Below are positions 29,429 through 40,743 of a stretch of 59,885 bases of DNA, piece after piece. Each line of letters begins with the position of its first letter. Position 1 is the stretch's first letter. Source of the stretch: Thiocystis minor (GTDB lineage: Bacteria > Pseudomonadota > Gammaproteobacteria > Chromatiales > Chromatiaceae); contig NZ_NHSQ01000085.1 of assembly GCF_016653465.1 (NCBI RefSeq), positions 1 to 59,885 of the forward strand, given 5' to 3'. The translations under genes were made by a program, and so were the position numbers. The notes beneath the pieces were generated by a model. That model was not told where the DNA came from, searched no databases, and saw only the letters and a program-made list of their open reading frames with translations.

Positions 29429-31462
29429 ATGGATCATCCCCGCCGCGTTCCCGCCGGCCTGGCAACCGACACCGACCAGACGGCGCGTCCGGTCGTTCAG
29501 GATGTCGCCGTCACTTCCATCCGCTGGTTGTTCGGCGTCTTCATCCTCTGTCTGGCCCTGCTGCTGGGGTTACGGGTGATCTTTTCCGACCTGCAGGCGG
29601 AGTTGAATGCGCGCAGCACCAATGAGCGGGCGCGACTCTTCATCGGCGAGGAAATCGTTCGTGGTGTCCACGGCATCGAAAAAGACATTTACCGGATGGC
29701 GTCCACCCCCAATCTCGCCGGGCTTCGGCGGGTGAATCTGTCCATCGAACACCGGTTGGCAAAGCTGCGGCACGACCTGAACGTCCTGAAGCAGGGAGGG
29801 ATCGTCAAACGTCAGGTACTGCTGAATCTCGAAGGGCGCGACGAAATGGTAAGCGAGGTTGCCTATCGCCCCGATCAGGACAATAAGCGCCATGTCATGG
29901 AACTGATCGAGATCGCCCCGCTCCTGGACACGCTGGGCGAAAAAACCCAGGAATTGGAAGAGATTCTTGTCAGAAGCTGGGAGTTCCAGGAGCGGGAAGA
30001 TCTGCAAGGCTTTTTCGATCTGCACGTCGATATCGATATCTTCATCAAGCACATTCCGCCCTATTTCGAGCGCATCGCCGAAAACGCCAACCGTCTGTTC
30101 TTCGAGAGCAGCGAGCAACTGCGGGATTTGGAAACCGCCCTACACCTGCAAAGCGATCGTCTTAAAGCGGTCGAATTCTCGCTGGTGGTGCTCGTGATCC
30201 TGCTCGGCAGTCTGGCTGGCTGGCTCTTCCTCAAGCGCATCGGCCAGGCCAACCGACAGCTTGCCAACAGCGCCCAGGAAATGCGGGTCGCCAAGGACGC
30301 GGCGGAACGCGCAAGCCGCGCCAAATCCGAGTTCGTGTCGCGCATGAGCCACGAACTGCGCACGCCTCTGAACGCCATCATCGGTTTCGCTGAATTGCTG
30401 GAGGCCGAACCGCTCGCGCCCTCGCATCAGAATTACGTCAACCTCATCGGCAACTCGGGCAAACACCTGATGGAGCTGATCAACGCGGTGCTCGATCACG
30501 CCAAGATCGAGGCCGGAAGTATGACGCTGGAACGGATCGCCTTCGATCTTCACGCCGCTATCGAGGCGGTCAGAACCATCGTCGGCGATCGCGCCACCGC
30601 CAAGGGTCTGGAGTTTGCAGCCAACATCGATTCCAAGCTGCCCCGTTTCGTCGTCGGCGACCCGACCCGGCTGCGGCAGATCCTCATCAACCTCTTGGTG
30701 AATGCGATCAAATTCACCGCGCATGGCGACATCAAACTGTGCATCGCGCGCGAGGATCGGCGCATCCTCTTCAGTGTCCGCGACAGCGGCATCGGCATGG
30801 ACGCGGCAGGGGTCGCCCGCCTGTTTCAACCCTTCAGCCAGGCCGATGACTCGATCACGCGCAAATTTGGCGGCACCGGTCTCGGCCTGATGATCTCGAA
30901 GGAATTGATCGAGGCGATGGGCGGCGAGATCGAGGTCGAGAGCGCGCCCAATGTGGGAAGCGTTTTCCGGTTCTGGCTCCCGTTGCGGGAAGCCGAGTCG
31001 ACTCCGGAGCACGCGGCCGAGGTCGCGCCATCCAGCCCTCAGGAGACGCTCGCCAGCCTCGTGGCCGGGCGGGTGCTGCTGGTCGACGACAACCGCGTCA
31101 ATCAACAATTGGCCGGCGCGATGCTGAACCGATTGGGCCTGAGCCATGACTTCGCCAACAATGGGGCTGAAGCGCTCCGACAACTGGCCAGCGCCGACTA
31201 TGCCCTGGTGCTGATGGACATGGAGATGCCGGAAATGGACGGCATCACCGCCACCACCCATATCCGCGCGCATGAGGCCGCTCGGGGCGCTGCCCGCCTG
31301 CCGATCATCGCCATGACCGCCAACGCCATGCAGGAAGACCGCGACCGCTGCTTCGCCGCCGGCATGGACGGCTACCTCTCCAAGCCGGTCAGGCTGGCCA
31401 CCCTGAACACCGAAGTGCGTCGGCTGTTCGCCGCGACGACCGCCGCCGCTCCCGCTTCCTGA
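29429..31462 (+). CDS. Membrane hybrid histidine kinase with receiver
   Basis: A 677-residue sensor kinase. It has TM1 (about 30-52), a long helical periplasmic region (about 53-245), TM2 (about 248-270, [18 protein letters not shown]), a coiled coil, then HisKA with [15 protein letters not shown], HATPase with [17 protein letters not shown] and [10 protein letters not shown], and a C-terminal receiver (about 555-670) with the Asp in [13 protein letters not shown] and Lys in LSKPV. No HAMP domain is obvious. The helical sensor region plus the neighbouring binding protein suggests indirect periplasmic sensing. The start ATG 29429 has no strong ribosome site, and no separate response regulator follows. 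Confidence 0.93.
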   Translation: MDHPRRVPAGLATDTDQTARPVVQDVAVTSIRWLFGVFILCLALLLGLRVIFSDLQAELNARSTNERARLFIGEEIVRGVHGIEKDIYRMASTPNLAGLRRVNLSIEHRLAKLRHDLNVLKQGGIVKRQVLLNLEGRDEMVSEVAYRPDQDNKRHVMELIEIAPLLDTLGEKTQELEEILVRSWEFQEREDLQGFFDLHVDIDIFIKHIPPYFERIAENANRLFFESSEQLRDLETALHLQSDRLKAVEFSLVVLVILLGSLAGWLFLKRIGQANRQLANSAQEMRVAKDAAERASRAKSEFVSRMSHELRTPLNAIIGFAELLEAEPLAPSHQNYVNLIGNSGKHLMELINAVLDHAKIEAGSMTLERIAFDLHAAIEAVRTIVGDRATAKGLEFAANIDSKLPRFVVGDPTRLRQILINLLVNAIKFTAHGDIKLCIAREDRRILFSVRDSGIGMDAAGVARLFQPFSQADDSITRKFGGTGLGLMISKELIEAMGGEIEVESAPNVGSVFRFWLPLREAESTPEHAAEVAPSSPQETLASLVAGRVLLVDDNRVNQQLAGAMLNRLGLSHDFANNGAEALRQLASADYALVLMDMEMPEMDGITATTHIRAHEAARGAARLPIIAMTANAMQEDRDRCFAAGMDGYLSKPVRLATLNTEVRRLFAATTAAAPAS

Positions 31463-31583
31463 GCGATCGCCCGCCATCGCTGGCATCATCGGCCAACTGG
31501 ATTCGCCCGCCGCAAACCCCGACCTCCAGGGAAACGCGCGCTCGACCGCCACACGAGAGAAGCACCACGCTGGAGAGATTGGA

Positions 31584-32846
31584 ATGTCACGGATCAAACT
31601 CGAATTCCCGAATACCGCCGGTCAGACCCTGGCGGGTCTCCTGGAAACGCCGCCCGATCGGGTGCCGACCGCCCGCTACGCCCTGTTCGCGCACTGCTTT
31701 ACCTGTAGCAAGGATGTCGCTGCCGCCAGCCGCATCAGTCGCGCGCTGGCCGCGCGCGGGATTGCCGTGCTGCGGTTCGACTTCACCGGGCTCGGCAACA
31801 GCGATGGCGACTTCGCCAACACCAACTTTTCGTCCAACGTCCAGGATCTGCTTGCCGCCGCGCGCAAACTGGAGACCGATTTCCAGGCGCCCGCGCTGCT
31901 GATCGGCCACAGCCTGGGCGGAGCGGCGGTGCTGGCCGCCGCGCACCAACTGCCGTCGGTGGAGGCGGTGGTGACGATCGGCGCCCCGGCGACGCCGGAC
32001 CATGTACAGCACCTGTTCAGTGGCGCGCGCGGGCAATTGGAAGCCACCGGTGAGGCCGAGGTCCAGATCGGCCTGCGCCGCTTTCGGATCCGCAAACAAC
32101 TGCTCGACGATCTGGCGCAATACGGCTCCGCCGATCATATCCGCCACCTGAACCGAGCGCTCCTGGTCTTTCACTCGCCGCTCGACGAGATCGTCTCCAT
32201 TGACGAGGCGGCCAAGATCTATCGGGCCGCCCGTCATCCCAAGAGCTTCATCTCGCTCGACAAGGCCGATCACATGCTCGGCAACCGCGAGGATGCCGAA
32301 TATGTCGCCGAAACCCTGGTCGCCTGGGCCAGCCGTTATCTGGGGCTCGGGCGTCACGGCTTCGAGCCCAGCACCGGAACCGCGCCCAGGGTCGCCCCCG
32401 GCGAGGTGCTGGTCACCGAAATCGACACCCGTTTTCTGCGCGGACTCTATACCGACCGCCATCAATGCCTGGCCGACGAACCCAAGTCGTTCGGCGGCTC
32501 CGATTTGGGTCCCTCGCCCTATAAACTGCTGCTGATGGCCCTGGGGGCCTGTACCTCAATGACTCTGAGGATGTACGCCAACCGCAAGGGCCTGAGTCTC
32601 GACGACGTGGAGGTGCGATTGACGCATGAGCGGGACGTGGTCCTGGAGGGCGCGGAGAGAGGACAAACGGCAGGCAGGGGCGAACGCATCATTCAGCGGC
32701 TGAACATCCACGGCGATCTCAGCGCGGCGGAACGCGCGCGGCTGCTGGAGATCGCCGATCGTTGCCCGGTGCACCGCACGCTGGACTCAAGCCCTTTGAT
32801 TCAGACCCAGTATGAGGAGGACGAATCCCCTCCAAGTAACGAATAA
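31584..32846 (+). CDS. Alpha/beta hydrolase-OsmC fusion protein
   Basis: A 420-residue two-domain protein. Residues about 1-255 form an alpha/beta hydrolase with the nucleophile elbow GHSLGG, an acid in [10 protein letters not shown] and a His in LDKADHML. Residues about 270-415 form an OsmC domain with the cysteine in [20 protein letters not shown] and a second in [11 protein letters not shown], fitting an Ohr/OsmC redox pair. GAGAGATTGGA just before the ATG gives a ribosome site. The fusion is known in Proteobacteria and may protect against organic peroxides or handle esters. It follows the kinase by 121 bases. Confidence 0.92.
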   Translation: MSRIKLEFPNTAGQTLAGLLETPPDRVPTARYALFAHCFTCSKDVAAASRISRALAARGIAVLRFDFTGLGNSDGDFANTNFSSNVQDLLAAARKLETDFQAPALLIGHSLGGAAVLAAAHQLPSVEAVVTIGAPATPDHVQHLFSGARGQLEATGEAEVQIGLRRFRIRKQLLDDLAQYGSADHIRHLNRALLVFHSPLDEIVSIDEAAKIYRAARHPKSFISLDKADHMLGNREDAEYVAETLVAWASRYLGLGRHGFEPSTGTAPRVAPGEVLVTEIDTRFLRGLYTDRHQCLADEPKSFGGSDLGPSPYKLLLMALGACTSMTLRMYANRKGLSLDDVEVRLTHERDVVLEGAERGQTAGRGERIIQRLNIHGDLSAAERARLLEIADRCPVHRTLDSSPLIQTQYEEDESPPSNE

Positions 32847-32926
32847 AAATAATTTAAACAACGACTAACGACAACGATTCCACAGGTATTCGCTCATGGA
32901 TTTGTTTAACTTGTTCATGAATCGTT

Positions 32927-33007
32927 CCTAAACCGCGTCCGGCGGGGACAAGCCTTGCCGGTGCCGTCGCTGCGACCTCGCGCGCCAGCATCGGTACTGA
33001 CGCGGTT
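32927..33007. repeat. Inverted copies of an AACCGCGTC motif
   Basis: AACCGCGTC (32931-32939) is complementary to GACGCGGTT (32999-33007). The longer form CCTAAACCGCGTCC (32927-32940) recurs exactly, inverted, at 57610-57623, and part of it is used at the pyrC stop (49203-49212). This may be the mark of a dispersed short repeat between convergent genes. No T-run follows, so a terminator role is uncertain. Confidence 0.35.
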
Positions 33008-33041
33008 GGGAGTGAAACGCATCAAAGATGCGCGCGCACTC

Positions 33042-34622
33042 TCAGCGAACAGGTGTGTAACGATACAGATGCCAGCGATGCAGCGGATGCCGACAGGGTG
33101 GGACCGGGGTTTCGCGCAAGGGCGCGGCCGGACAGTCGAACAGTGTCCGCTGGGCCTCGACGCGAAAGCCCGCGATGGCCGGCGGCGCGCCGAAGCGGGT
33201 CACCAGCCAGAAGGGACCAGCCACCGTCTCGGGATCCACGCGCGGGGCAATCCGGCCCCGCAGATACTCGGATGGACGGGTCAGACCGGGCCATTGACTG
33301 GTGTCCAGATCCGGTTGATGGAAACGCAGCATGGCCGCGGTCTGATAGCGATCCGCATAAACGGGAGCGTCCAGTTCAGTGCCGATCCGCGCCAGTTCCG
33401 CGAAGCCATGGGTCTCGCGCAAGATGCGATTCTGACTGTCGGGTAGCGGGAGCGCGCCGGTCGCGGCATGCACGGCATAGAGACTGACCAGCAGTAGATT
33501 GACCGCCGCCGCCGCCAACACCCAGCGTCGCACCCGTCGCAACCAGACCGCCGCCAGCGGCGCGGCCGTGAGCAGATACATGATCGGCCAATTGGCCTCC
33601 ACGTCGCTCATGGTCGCGACCAGGGCAAAAAAGCCCAGCGGGAAGACGGTCGCCGCGCTCAGCAGCACGCGCGCATGCGGCTGGAACGCTGGAGATTGAG
33701 CCAGTCGTTCCGAGGGAGTGGATTGAGGATCGCCATCTCGCCGGGCGGACTTGCCCCAGCGCGTCAGCCAGGGCGCCAGCAGCAGCGGTAGGCCAAGCAG
33801 CCCCCAGAACGCCAGTTGCGTCGCAAGATAGCCGAACAGGCTCCCGAGTCGCTCGCCGGGAGACTCGGGGCCGGCATGATCGATGGCGCCAGCGGGCGCC
33901 GAGGCGAGCGGCCCCATCTCAGTCGAGAAACCATGCCCGAACTGGAAACGCATCGTCAGCCAGTCATGGTTCGCGTTCCAGAGGATATTCGGCGCGAACA
34001 CCAAGAGCGCCATCAATGCGCCCAGATAGGGCCAGGGCGTGCGCAGCGCCCGCCAGTCCGCGCGCAGGATCGCCCAGAGCAGGATCGGGCCGATTAGGAC
34101 CATGGTGTATTTACCGAGCAGCCCAAGCCCGACCGCCACGCCGGCCGTCAGCCAGCGTCGGCGCTCTCCGGCCAGCGCGCGCTCGCCCTCGTGCAAGGCC
34201 AGCGCCCAACCCAGCGCCAGCGCGGTATCCGGCGTGGTCAGCACGCCGCCGGCCAGTCCGGGCAGGGTCGCGAATGCCAGGATCAGCGCGAGCGTCAGAT
34301 CCCGGTTGTCCGTCAGCCCGCAGTTGCGATAGAAACGGGCGAGCACCAGCAGGGTCAGCGTCCCGGCGATCAAACCGCCAAGTCGGGCCATGAACGCCGA
34401 GCCCGGTGCGAGCAGCGTTCCGAGTCCAAGGAACGCGACACCCGGCGGATGATCGAAATAGCCCCAGGCCAGGCTGCGCGCCCAGTCGAAGTAATAGGCT
34501 TCGTCCTGCGTGACCGGCAGCAGGGCGGCAATCGCGATTCGCCAGACGATCAGGATGGCGATCAGGATCAGCGGGAGTCGCCACATCCGAGTACGCGATG
34601 GGTCCGTCATGGTGCGATACAT
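33042..34622 (-). CDS. GT39-type integral membrane glycosyltransferase (ArnT/PMT-like)
   Basis: A 526-residue protein with about ten predicted membrane segments. Near the N-terminus LPVTQDEAYYFDWARS has the DE pair typical of the GT-C first loop, followed by WGYFDHPPGVAFL, which matches the WxxYFDHPP motif of GT39/ArnT-like enzymes. Members use polyprenyl-phosphate sugars and modify lipids or proteins on the outer face of the inner membrane. GAGG lies five bases before ATG 34622. There is a soluble C-terminal part. No lipid A or glycan gene lies next to it, so the substrate is unknown. Confidence 0.87.
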   Translation of the reverse strand: MYRTMTDPSRTRMWRLPLILIAILIVWRIAIAALLPVTQDEAYYFDWARSLAWGYFDHPPGVAFLGLGTLLAPGSAFMARLGGLIAGTLTLLVLARFYRNCGLTDNRDLTLALILAFATLPGLAGGVLTTPDTALALGWALALHEGERALAGERRRWLTAGVAVGLGLLGKYTMVLIGPILLWAILRADWRALRTPWPYLGALMALLVFAPNILWNANHDWLTMRFQFGHGFSTEMGPLASAPAGAIDHAGPESPGERLGSLFGYLATQLAFWGLLGLPLLLAPWLTRWGKSARRDGDPQSTPSERLAQSPAFQPHARVLLSAATVFPLGFFALVATMSDVEANWPIMYLLTAAPLAAVWLRRVRRWVLAAAAVNLLLVSLYAVHAATGALPLPDSQNRILRETHGFAELARIGTELDAPVYADRYQTAAMLRFHQPDLDTSQWPGLTRPSEYLRGRIAPRVDPETVAGPFWLVTRFGAPPAIAGFRVEAQRTLFDCPAAPLRETPVPPCRHPLHRWHLYRYTPVR

Positions 34623-34855
34623 GATGCCTCGTTAAAGCGCGTCTCGGCACAGACCGCTGACGATTCGAAAAGGCGGCGACATGCAAAAAAGCGCCGTTGA
34701 CGACGGGCGCGATTTTAGAGTGCGCGCACCAACGCAGCCGGCGCCAGCGCTGGCCGATCCAGTCGACGGGCCGAATCACGTTCCACAAATAGGCCGCCCG
34801 CTCGGGCACGAACCGCGTTAAGATCCAGACCAACCACAGCAATCAAGGTGCCGCG

Positions 34856-36721
34856 ATGGACATCGAACTGATCGAGATCCAGGAGTTCCTGGCCAACCAT
34901 CCACCTTTTGATCAGCTCCCGGAGGAGACACTCGCACGCCTGCCCAAACGTCTGTCGGTGCGCTATTTCCGTCGCGGCTCGCCGTTCCCTCCCGAAGACG
35001 CCGACCAGCCTTATCTCTACATTCTGCGCAAGGGTGCGGTGGAACTGCGCGATCCGCAAAACGAACTGGTTGGCAAGCTGGCCGAGGGCGATCTGTGCGA
35101 AATGCAGTGCCGTCAGCCATCCCAAGGTTCCGACGACCAAGGGAGTACCGCCGAGGACACGCTGGTCTATGCGCTACCCTGCGCGGATCTGGCGCAACTA
35201 TGCCACGATCATCCCGCCTTTGCCGAGCACTTCGAGCAATCGGTCTCGAACCGTCTGCGCAAGGCGCTGGATGTCATGGTCGATGCGCCTGCCACCGGCA
35301 CCGGACTGATGACCGTGCGGGTGCGGGATATGGTCAATCGCGCCCCGATCGTCACCGCGCCCGATACCAGCATCCGCGAGGCGGCCCGGATCATGTCCGA
35401 GCATCAGGTCTCCTCGCTGATCGTCATGGACGGGGAGCGTCTGGCCGGCATGATCACCGACCGCGATCTGCGCGGGCGCTGTATCGCCGCCGGTCTGCCG
35501 ACGGATCGGCCGGTGCGCGAAATCATGACCGAGAAGTTGCAGACCGTGGACATGGATACCCTGGGCTTCCAGGCGCTCATCGCCATGACCCGACTGAACG
35601 TACACCATCTGCCGGTGCTCGACGAGGGACGCGTCGCGGGGCTGCTCTCCTCCACCGATCTGACGCGCTTCCAGAGCAGCAATTCGGTCTATCTGGTCGC
35701 GGACATCCACCGCGCCAAATCGGTCGAGGTGCTGGCACGGATCGGCGACAAGATCTCGGAATTACAAGTTCACCTGATCACCGGGGGGGCGACCGCCAAC
35801 CATGTCGGGCAGGCGGTGAGCGCGATTACGGACGCCATCACGCTGCGTCTGATCGAGCTGGCGGAGGCCGAGCTCGGCGCGCCGCCCGTGCCTTATGCCT
35901 GGCTGGTGGGCGGCTCTCAGGCGCGGCGCGAGCAATCGTCCCATTCGGATCAGGATAACGCGCTGCTGATCGCGGACCATGCGCGGCCCGAGGACGACCC
36001 CTGGTTCGCGGCGCTCGCCAAGTTCGTCAACGATGGTCTCGACGCCTGCGGTTTCATCTATTGCCCCGGCGACGTGATGGCGTCCAATCCCAAATGGCGT
36101 CAGCCGCTGCGCATCTGGCACAAATATTTCGCGAATTGGATCGTCAAGCCGGAGCCCATGGCCCTGATGCTCTCCAGCGTCTTTTTCGATCTGCGCCCGC
36201 TGCACGATCCGGAAAATCTCTATGCCGAATTGCAGGAGCGCATGCTGGAAAAAACCAGGTCAAACCGGATCTTTATCGCCTACCTCACCGCGAACGCGGT
36301 GAAAAACCGTCCGCCGCTGGGCTTTTTTCGCAATATCGTACTGATCCATGGCGGCGACCATAACCATACCTTCGACATCAAGCACCGCGGCACGGTCCCC
36401 ATCATCGACCTGGCGCGGGTCTATGCGCTGTCCGCCGGCATTCCCGAGATCAATACCATCGAGCGCCTGCAGGCCGCCGCCGAGTGCGGCGCGCTGAGCA
36501 AGGATGGGTCGGCGAACCTGATCGATGCGCTCGAATTCATCGGTACCCTGCGCATGCGCCATCAGGCGCGTCAACTGCGCAACGGGCAGAAGGCCGACAA
36601 TTTCGTGTCGCCGGACGATCTGTCGCCGCTGGAACGGGGGCACCTCAAGGAGGCGTTTCTGTTGATCAACACCATGCAGGAATCGCTGGGGCAGCGTCAT
36701 CAGGCCGGCCGCTTCGCCTGA
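34856..36721 (+). CDS. cNMP-binding/CBS/DUF294 nucleotidyltransferase-like protein
   Basis: A 621-residue cytoplasmic protein. The order is a cyclic-nucleotide-binding-like domain (about 10-140), two CBS domains (about 155-275, with SSLIVMDGERLAGMITDRDL and VHHLPVLDEGRVAGLLSSTDL), a DUF294 nucleotidyltransferase-like domain (about 340-460, WLVGGSQARREQSSHSDQDN) and DUF294_C (to about 605). The GGS-RxE-SDxD pattern resembles GlnD/MNT-type nucleotidyltransferases. AAGGTG stands before the ATG. It is followed by a DnaQ-like exonuclease (21-base gap) and acs. This trio is common near acs and may regulate acetate use. Confidence 0.9.
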   Translation: MDIELIEIQEFLANHPPFDQLPEETLARLPKRLSVRYFRRGSPFPPEDADQPYLYILRKGAVELRDPQNELVGKLAEGDLCEMQCRQPSQGSDDQGSTAEDTLVYALPCADLAQLCHDHPAFAEHFEQSVSNRLRKALDVMVDAPATGTGLMTVRVRDMVNRAPIVTAPDTSIREAARIMSEHQVSSLIVMDGERLAGMITDRDLRGRCIAAGLPTDRPVREIMTEKLQTVDMDTLGFQALIAMTRLNVHHLPVLDEGRVAGLLSSTDLTRFQSSNSVYLVADIHRAKSVEVLARIGDKISELQVHLITGGATANHVGQAVSAITDAITLRLIELAEAELGAPPVPYAWLVGGSQARREQSSHSDQDNALLIADHARPEDDPWFAALAKFVNDGLDACGFIYCPGDVMASNPKWRQPLRIWHKYFANWIVKPEPMALMLSSVFFDLRPLHDPENLYAELQERMLEKTRSNRIFIAYLTANAVKNRPPLGFFRNIVLIHGGDHNHTFDIKHRGTVPIIDLARVYALSAGIPEINTIERLQAAAECGALSKDGSANLIDALEFIGTLRMRHQARQLRNGQKADNFVSPDDLSPLERGHLKEAFLLINTMQESLGQRHQAGRFA

Positions 36722-36742
36722 ACGCCGCCGCGGGAATCCGAC

Positions 36743-37420
36743 ATGCTTTCATTGCTCGACTGGCAGCGCCGCTGGCGCCTGCGCCGCGCGCCGCCAGGCC
36801 CCTTGCGCGACTATCTGCAACAGCCCTTCGCGCATCCGCGAACGGATTATCGCGAACTGGAATATCTGGCCATTGATCTTGAGACGACCGGACTCGACAG
36901 TCGCCGCGACCTGATCCTGAGCGTCGGCTATGTGGTCTTGCGCGGGGTCCGGATCGACCTGTCCACCGCCCGGCACCAGGTGGTGCGCATCGACCGTTCC
37001 ATTCCGGAGGCGAGCGCGGTCATCCATCAGATCACCGACGACCAGTCGGCCGAGGGCTGCGAACTCGTCGACGCGATCGCGGAACTGCTGCCGGCGCTGG
37101 CGGGCAGGATCATGATCGCCCATCATGCCAGCATCGAGCAGAGCTTCATCTCCAATGCCTGCAAACACTTTTGGGGACAAGGTCTGCCGATGCGGATCGT
37201 CGACACCCAGGCGCTGGCCCTGCGCACCTTCGAGCGGCGGCAGATCCCCTTCAAGGTCTCCGATCTCCGTCTGCATGCGCTCGGCAATCGCTACAATCTT
37301 CCCCGGTACGGTGCCCACAATGCGCTCAGTGACGCGCTCGCCGCTGCCGAACTCTTTCTGGCCCAAGCGGCCTATCGGGACGATGGCCGGGGCCTGCCTC
37401 TCGCCGATTTCCTGTGTTGA
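36743..37420 (+). CDS. DnaQ-like 3'-5' exonuclease (DEDDh)
   Basis: A 225-residue exonuclease-like protein. ExoI is AIDLETTGLD and ExoIII is HNALSDALAAAEL, with the catalytic His. In the ExoII site the usual HNAxFD reads HHASIEQSF, with Glu in the Asp position. I believe this is a family trait of DUF294-linked exonucleases, but it could lower activity. A polymerase-type C-terminal domain is absent. It lies between the DUF294 gene and acs and shares their strand. Role is unknown; these proteins are usually called DNA polymerase III epsilon-like. Confidence 0.87.
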   Translation: MLSLLDWQRRWRLRRAPPGPLRDYLQQPFAHPRTDYRELEYLAIDLETTGLDSRRDLILSVGYVVLRGVRIDLSTARHQVVRIDRSIPEASAVIHQITDDQSAEGCELVDAIAELLPALAGRIMIAHHASIEQSFISNACKHFWGQGLPMRIVDTQALALRTFERRQIPFKVSDLRLHALGNRYNLPRYGAHNALSDALAAAELFLAQAAYRDDGRGLPLADFLC

Positions 37421-37542
37421 ACTCCTAGATACTGATAGTGCGACGGTTTAGTATTGTCGGCCAACGCGAGTACAGCGGCGCCTGCTTGTGGGCAAGCGTC
37501 CTGCGTCGTCAGGGTTTCCAGACCTGACAGGGCAGGCCAGGA

Positions 37543-37558
37543 TGGCAGCTCTTATGCA
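37543..37558 (+). promoter_or_regulatory. Weak sigma-54-like element upstream of acs
   Basis: TGGCAGCTCTTATGCA keeps the GG and GC of a -24/-12 element at the right spacing but differs from TGGCAC-N5-TTGCA at two core bases. It lies about 127 bases before the acs ATG. It is weaker than the prkA and pckG matches and may be chance. Confidence 0.25.
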
Positions 37559-37684
37559 AAGAGCAAGCTTCGTCAGCAAGAGTTAAGCGCAACGGTACTC
37601 GCCGGTCATCGGCTTCGAGGATGCCTGGCATGGTATCCACTGACCCCGATTAACACGCAACCCAGAACCGAGGAGACGACACCT

Positions 37685-39631
<1,947 letters not shown>

Positions 39632-39645
39632 GACCGTCCATGCGT

Positions 39646-39685
39646 CAGCGATGCACTCCCCAAAACCTTGGAGAGCGCATCGCTG
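39646..39685 (+). terminator. Hairpin after acs
   Basis: CAGCGATGC and GCATCGCTG form a 9-bp stem, extended by ACTCC/GGAG, 15 bases after the acs stop. A short TCTTG follows, which is a poor T-run. It probably ends the acs transcript. Confidence 0.5.
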
Positions 39686-39893
39686 TCTTGAGTGTAATCA
39701 TCAACGAATGCAAAACTTGAAGAACCATCAGCGCAGGTGCACGACTCCACCATTCATATCGATTTATCGTCATTTTCTGTCTTTATGCCAGAATCGGAAA
39801 GCATGGATGCCGCACAGGATGTCGCGACCACCCCGGCATTCGTAAAACGAGCGCAAAGGGTCTTCCTTTTTATTTAAATAACCGAGGTTCAGT

Positions 39894-40727
39894 TTGAGTT
39901 CTCATTTTAGAGTTGGGGTCTTCGTCGATGCCGAAAACGTCCGTTACAATGGCGGCTATCAGATGCGCTATGACGTGCTGCGCCGCTTCGCGGCCCGCGA
40001 GGGCGGCATTCTGCAGCGACTGAACACCTACATGGCCTTCGACGCCGAACGGGCGCGCGAGGACATCGAATATCGCAAAAAGGCTCAGACCTACCAGCAG
40101 ATGGTCCGCGACTTCGGCTGGAAGATCACCGTCAAGCTGGTGCGTCGCTATACCGATGAAGCCGGCAATGTCACCACCAAGGCGAACGCCGATCTGGATA
40201 TGGCCGTGGATGCCATGCTGCAGGCGCAAAAACTCGATCAGGTGCTGCTGGTGACAGGCGACGGCGACTTTCTGCAGGTCGTGGAGGCGCTCCAGAATAC
40301 CGGCTGCCGGGTCGAGTTGATGGGCTTCAAGAATGTCTCGCGCCAGCTCCAGCAGCAGGTGGACGCCTTTTACTCCGGTTTCCTGATCCCCGACCTGCTC
40401 CCAGTCTCCTACGAACCCCGCAACGAATGGGGCAAGCCGGGATCCTGCGTGCGTGGGGTCTGCACCAAATGGTTCGCCGACAAGGGCTATGGATTTCTGC
40501 GCATCATGACGGTCATTTCGCCAAATCTATGGATCACTGACCCGCGCGAACCGGACTCTCCTTACGCCAGCGTCTTCTGCCATGCCAACGAGCTTGCCGA
40601 GGATGTCAATGAGGATCTGCTGGCGAACCGGGAAACTGTGCTCGAATTCTATGTCAACGAGAGCGACCAGAAAGATAATGGACTGGTCGCGAATAACGTT
40701 AGGCTCGCGTTTACGGTGAATCGATAA
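39894..40727 (+). CDS. NYN-domain protein with C-terminal cold-shock-like domain
   Basis: A 277-residue protein. Residues 1-165 form a NYN (LabA/DUF88-like PIN-fold) domain: FVDAENVRYNGG, the acidic KANADLDMAVDAM and LLVTGDGDFLQVVEAL. Residues about 185-275 look like a cold-shock nucleic-acid-binding domain (VCTKWFADKGYGFLRIM and SVFCHANEL). This suggests an RNA-binding ribonuclease. The start is TTG 39894 with GAGG six bases before it; an ATG is not available nearby. It lies 16 bases before pilB, which may make it part of the pilus operon. Substrate unknown. Confidence 0.82.
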   Translation: MSSHFRVGVFVDAENVRYNGGYQMRYDVLRRFAAREGGILQRLNTYMAFDAERAREDIEYRKKAQTYQQMVRDFGWKITVKLVRRYTDEAGNVTTKANADLDMAVDAMLQAQKLDQVLLVTGDGDFLQVVEALQNTGCRVELMGFKNVSRQLQQQVDAFYSGFLIPDLLPVSYEPRNEWGKPGSCVRGVCTKWFADKGYGFLRIMTVISPNLWITDPREPDSPYASVFCHANELAEDVNEDLLANRETVLEFYVNESDQKDNGLVANNVRLAFTVNR

Positions 40728-40743
40728 TCAGGAATGACACACC

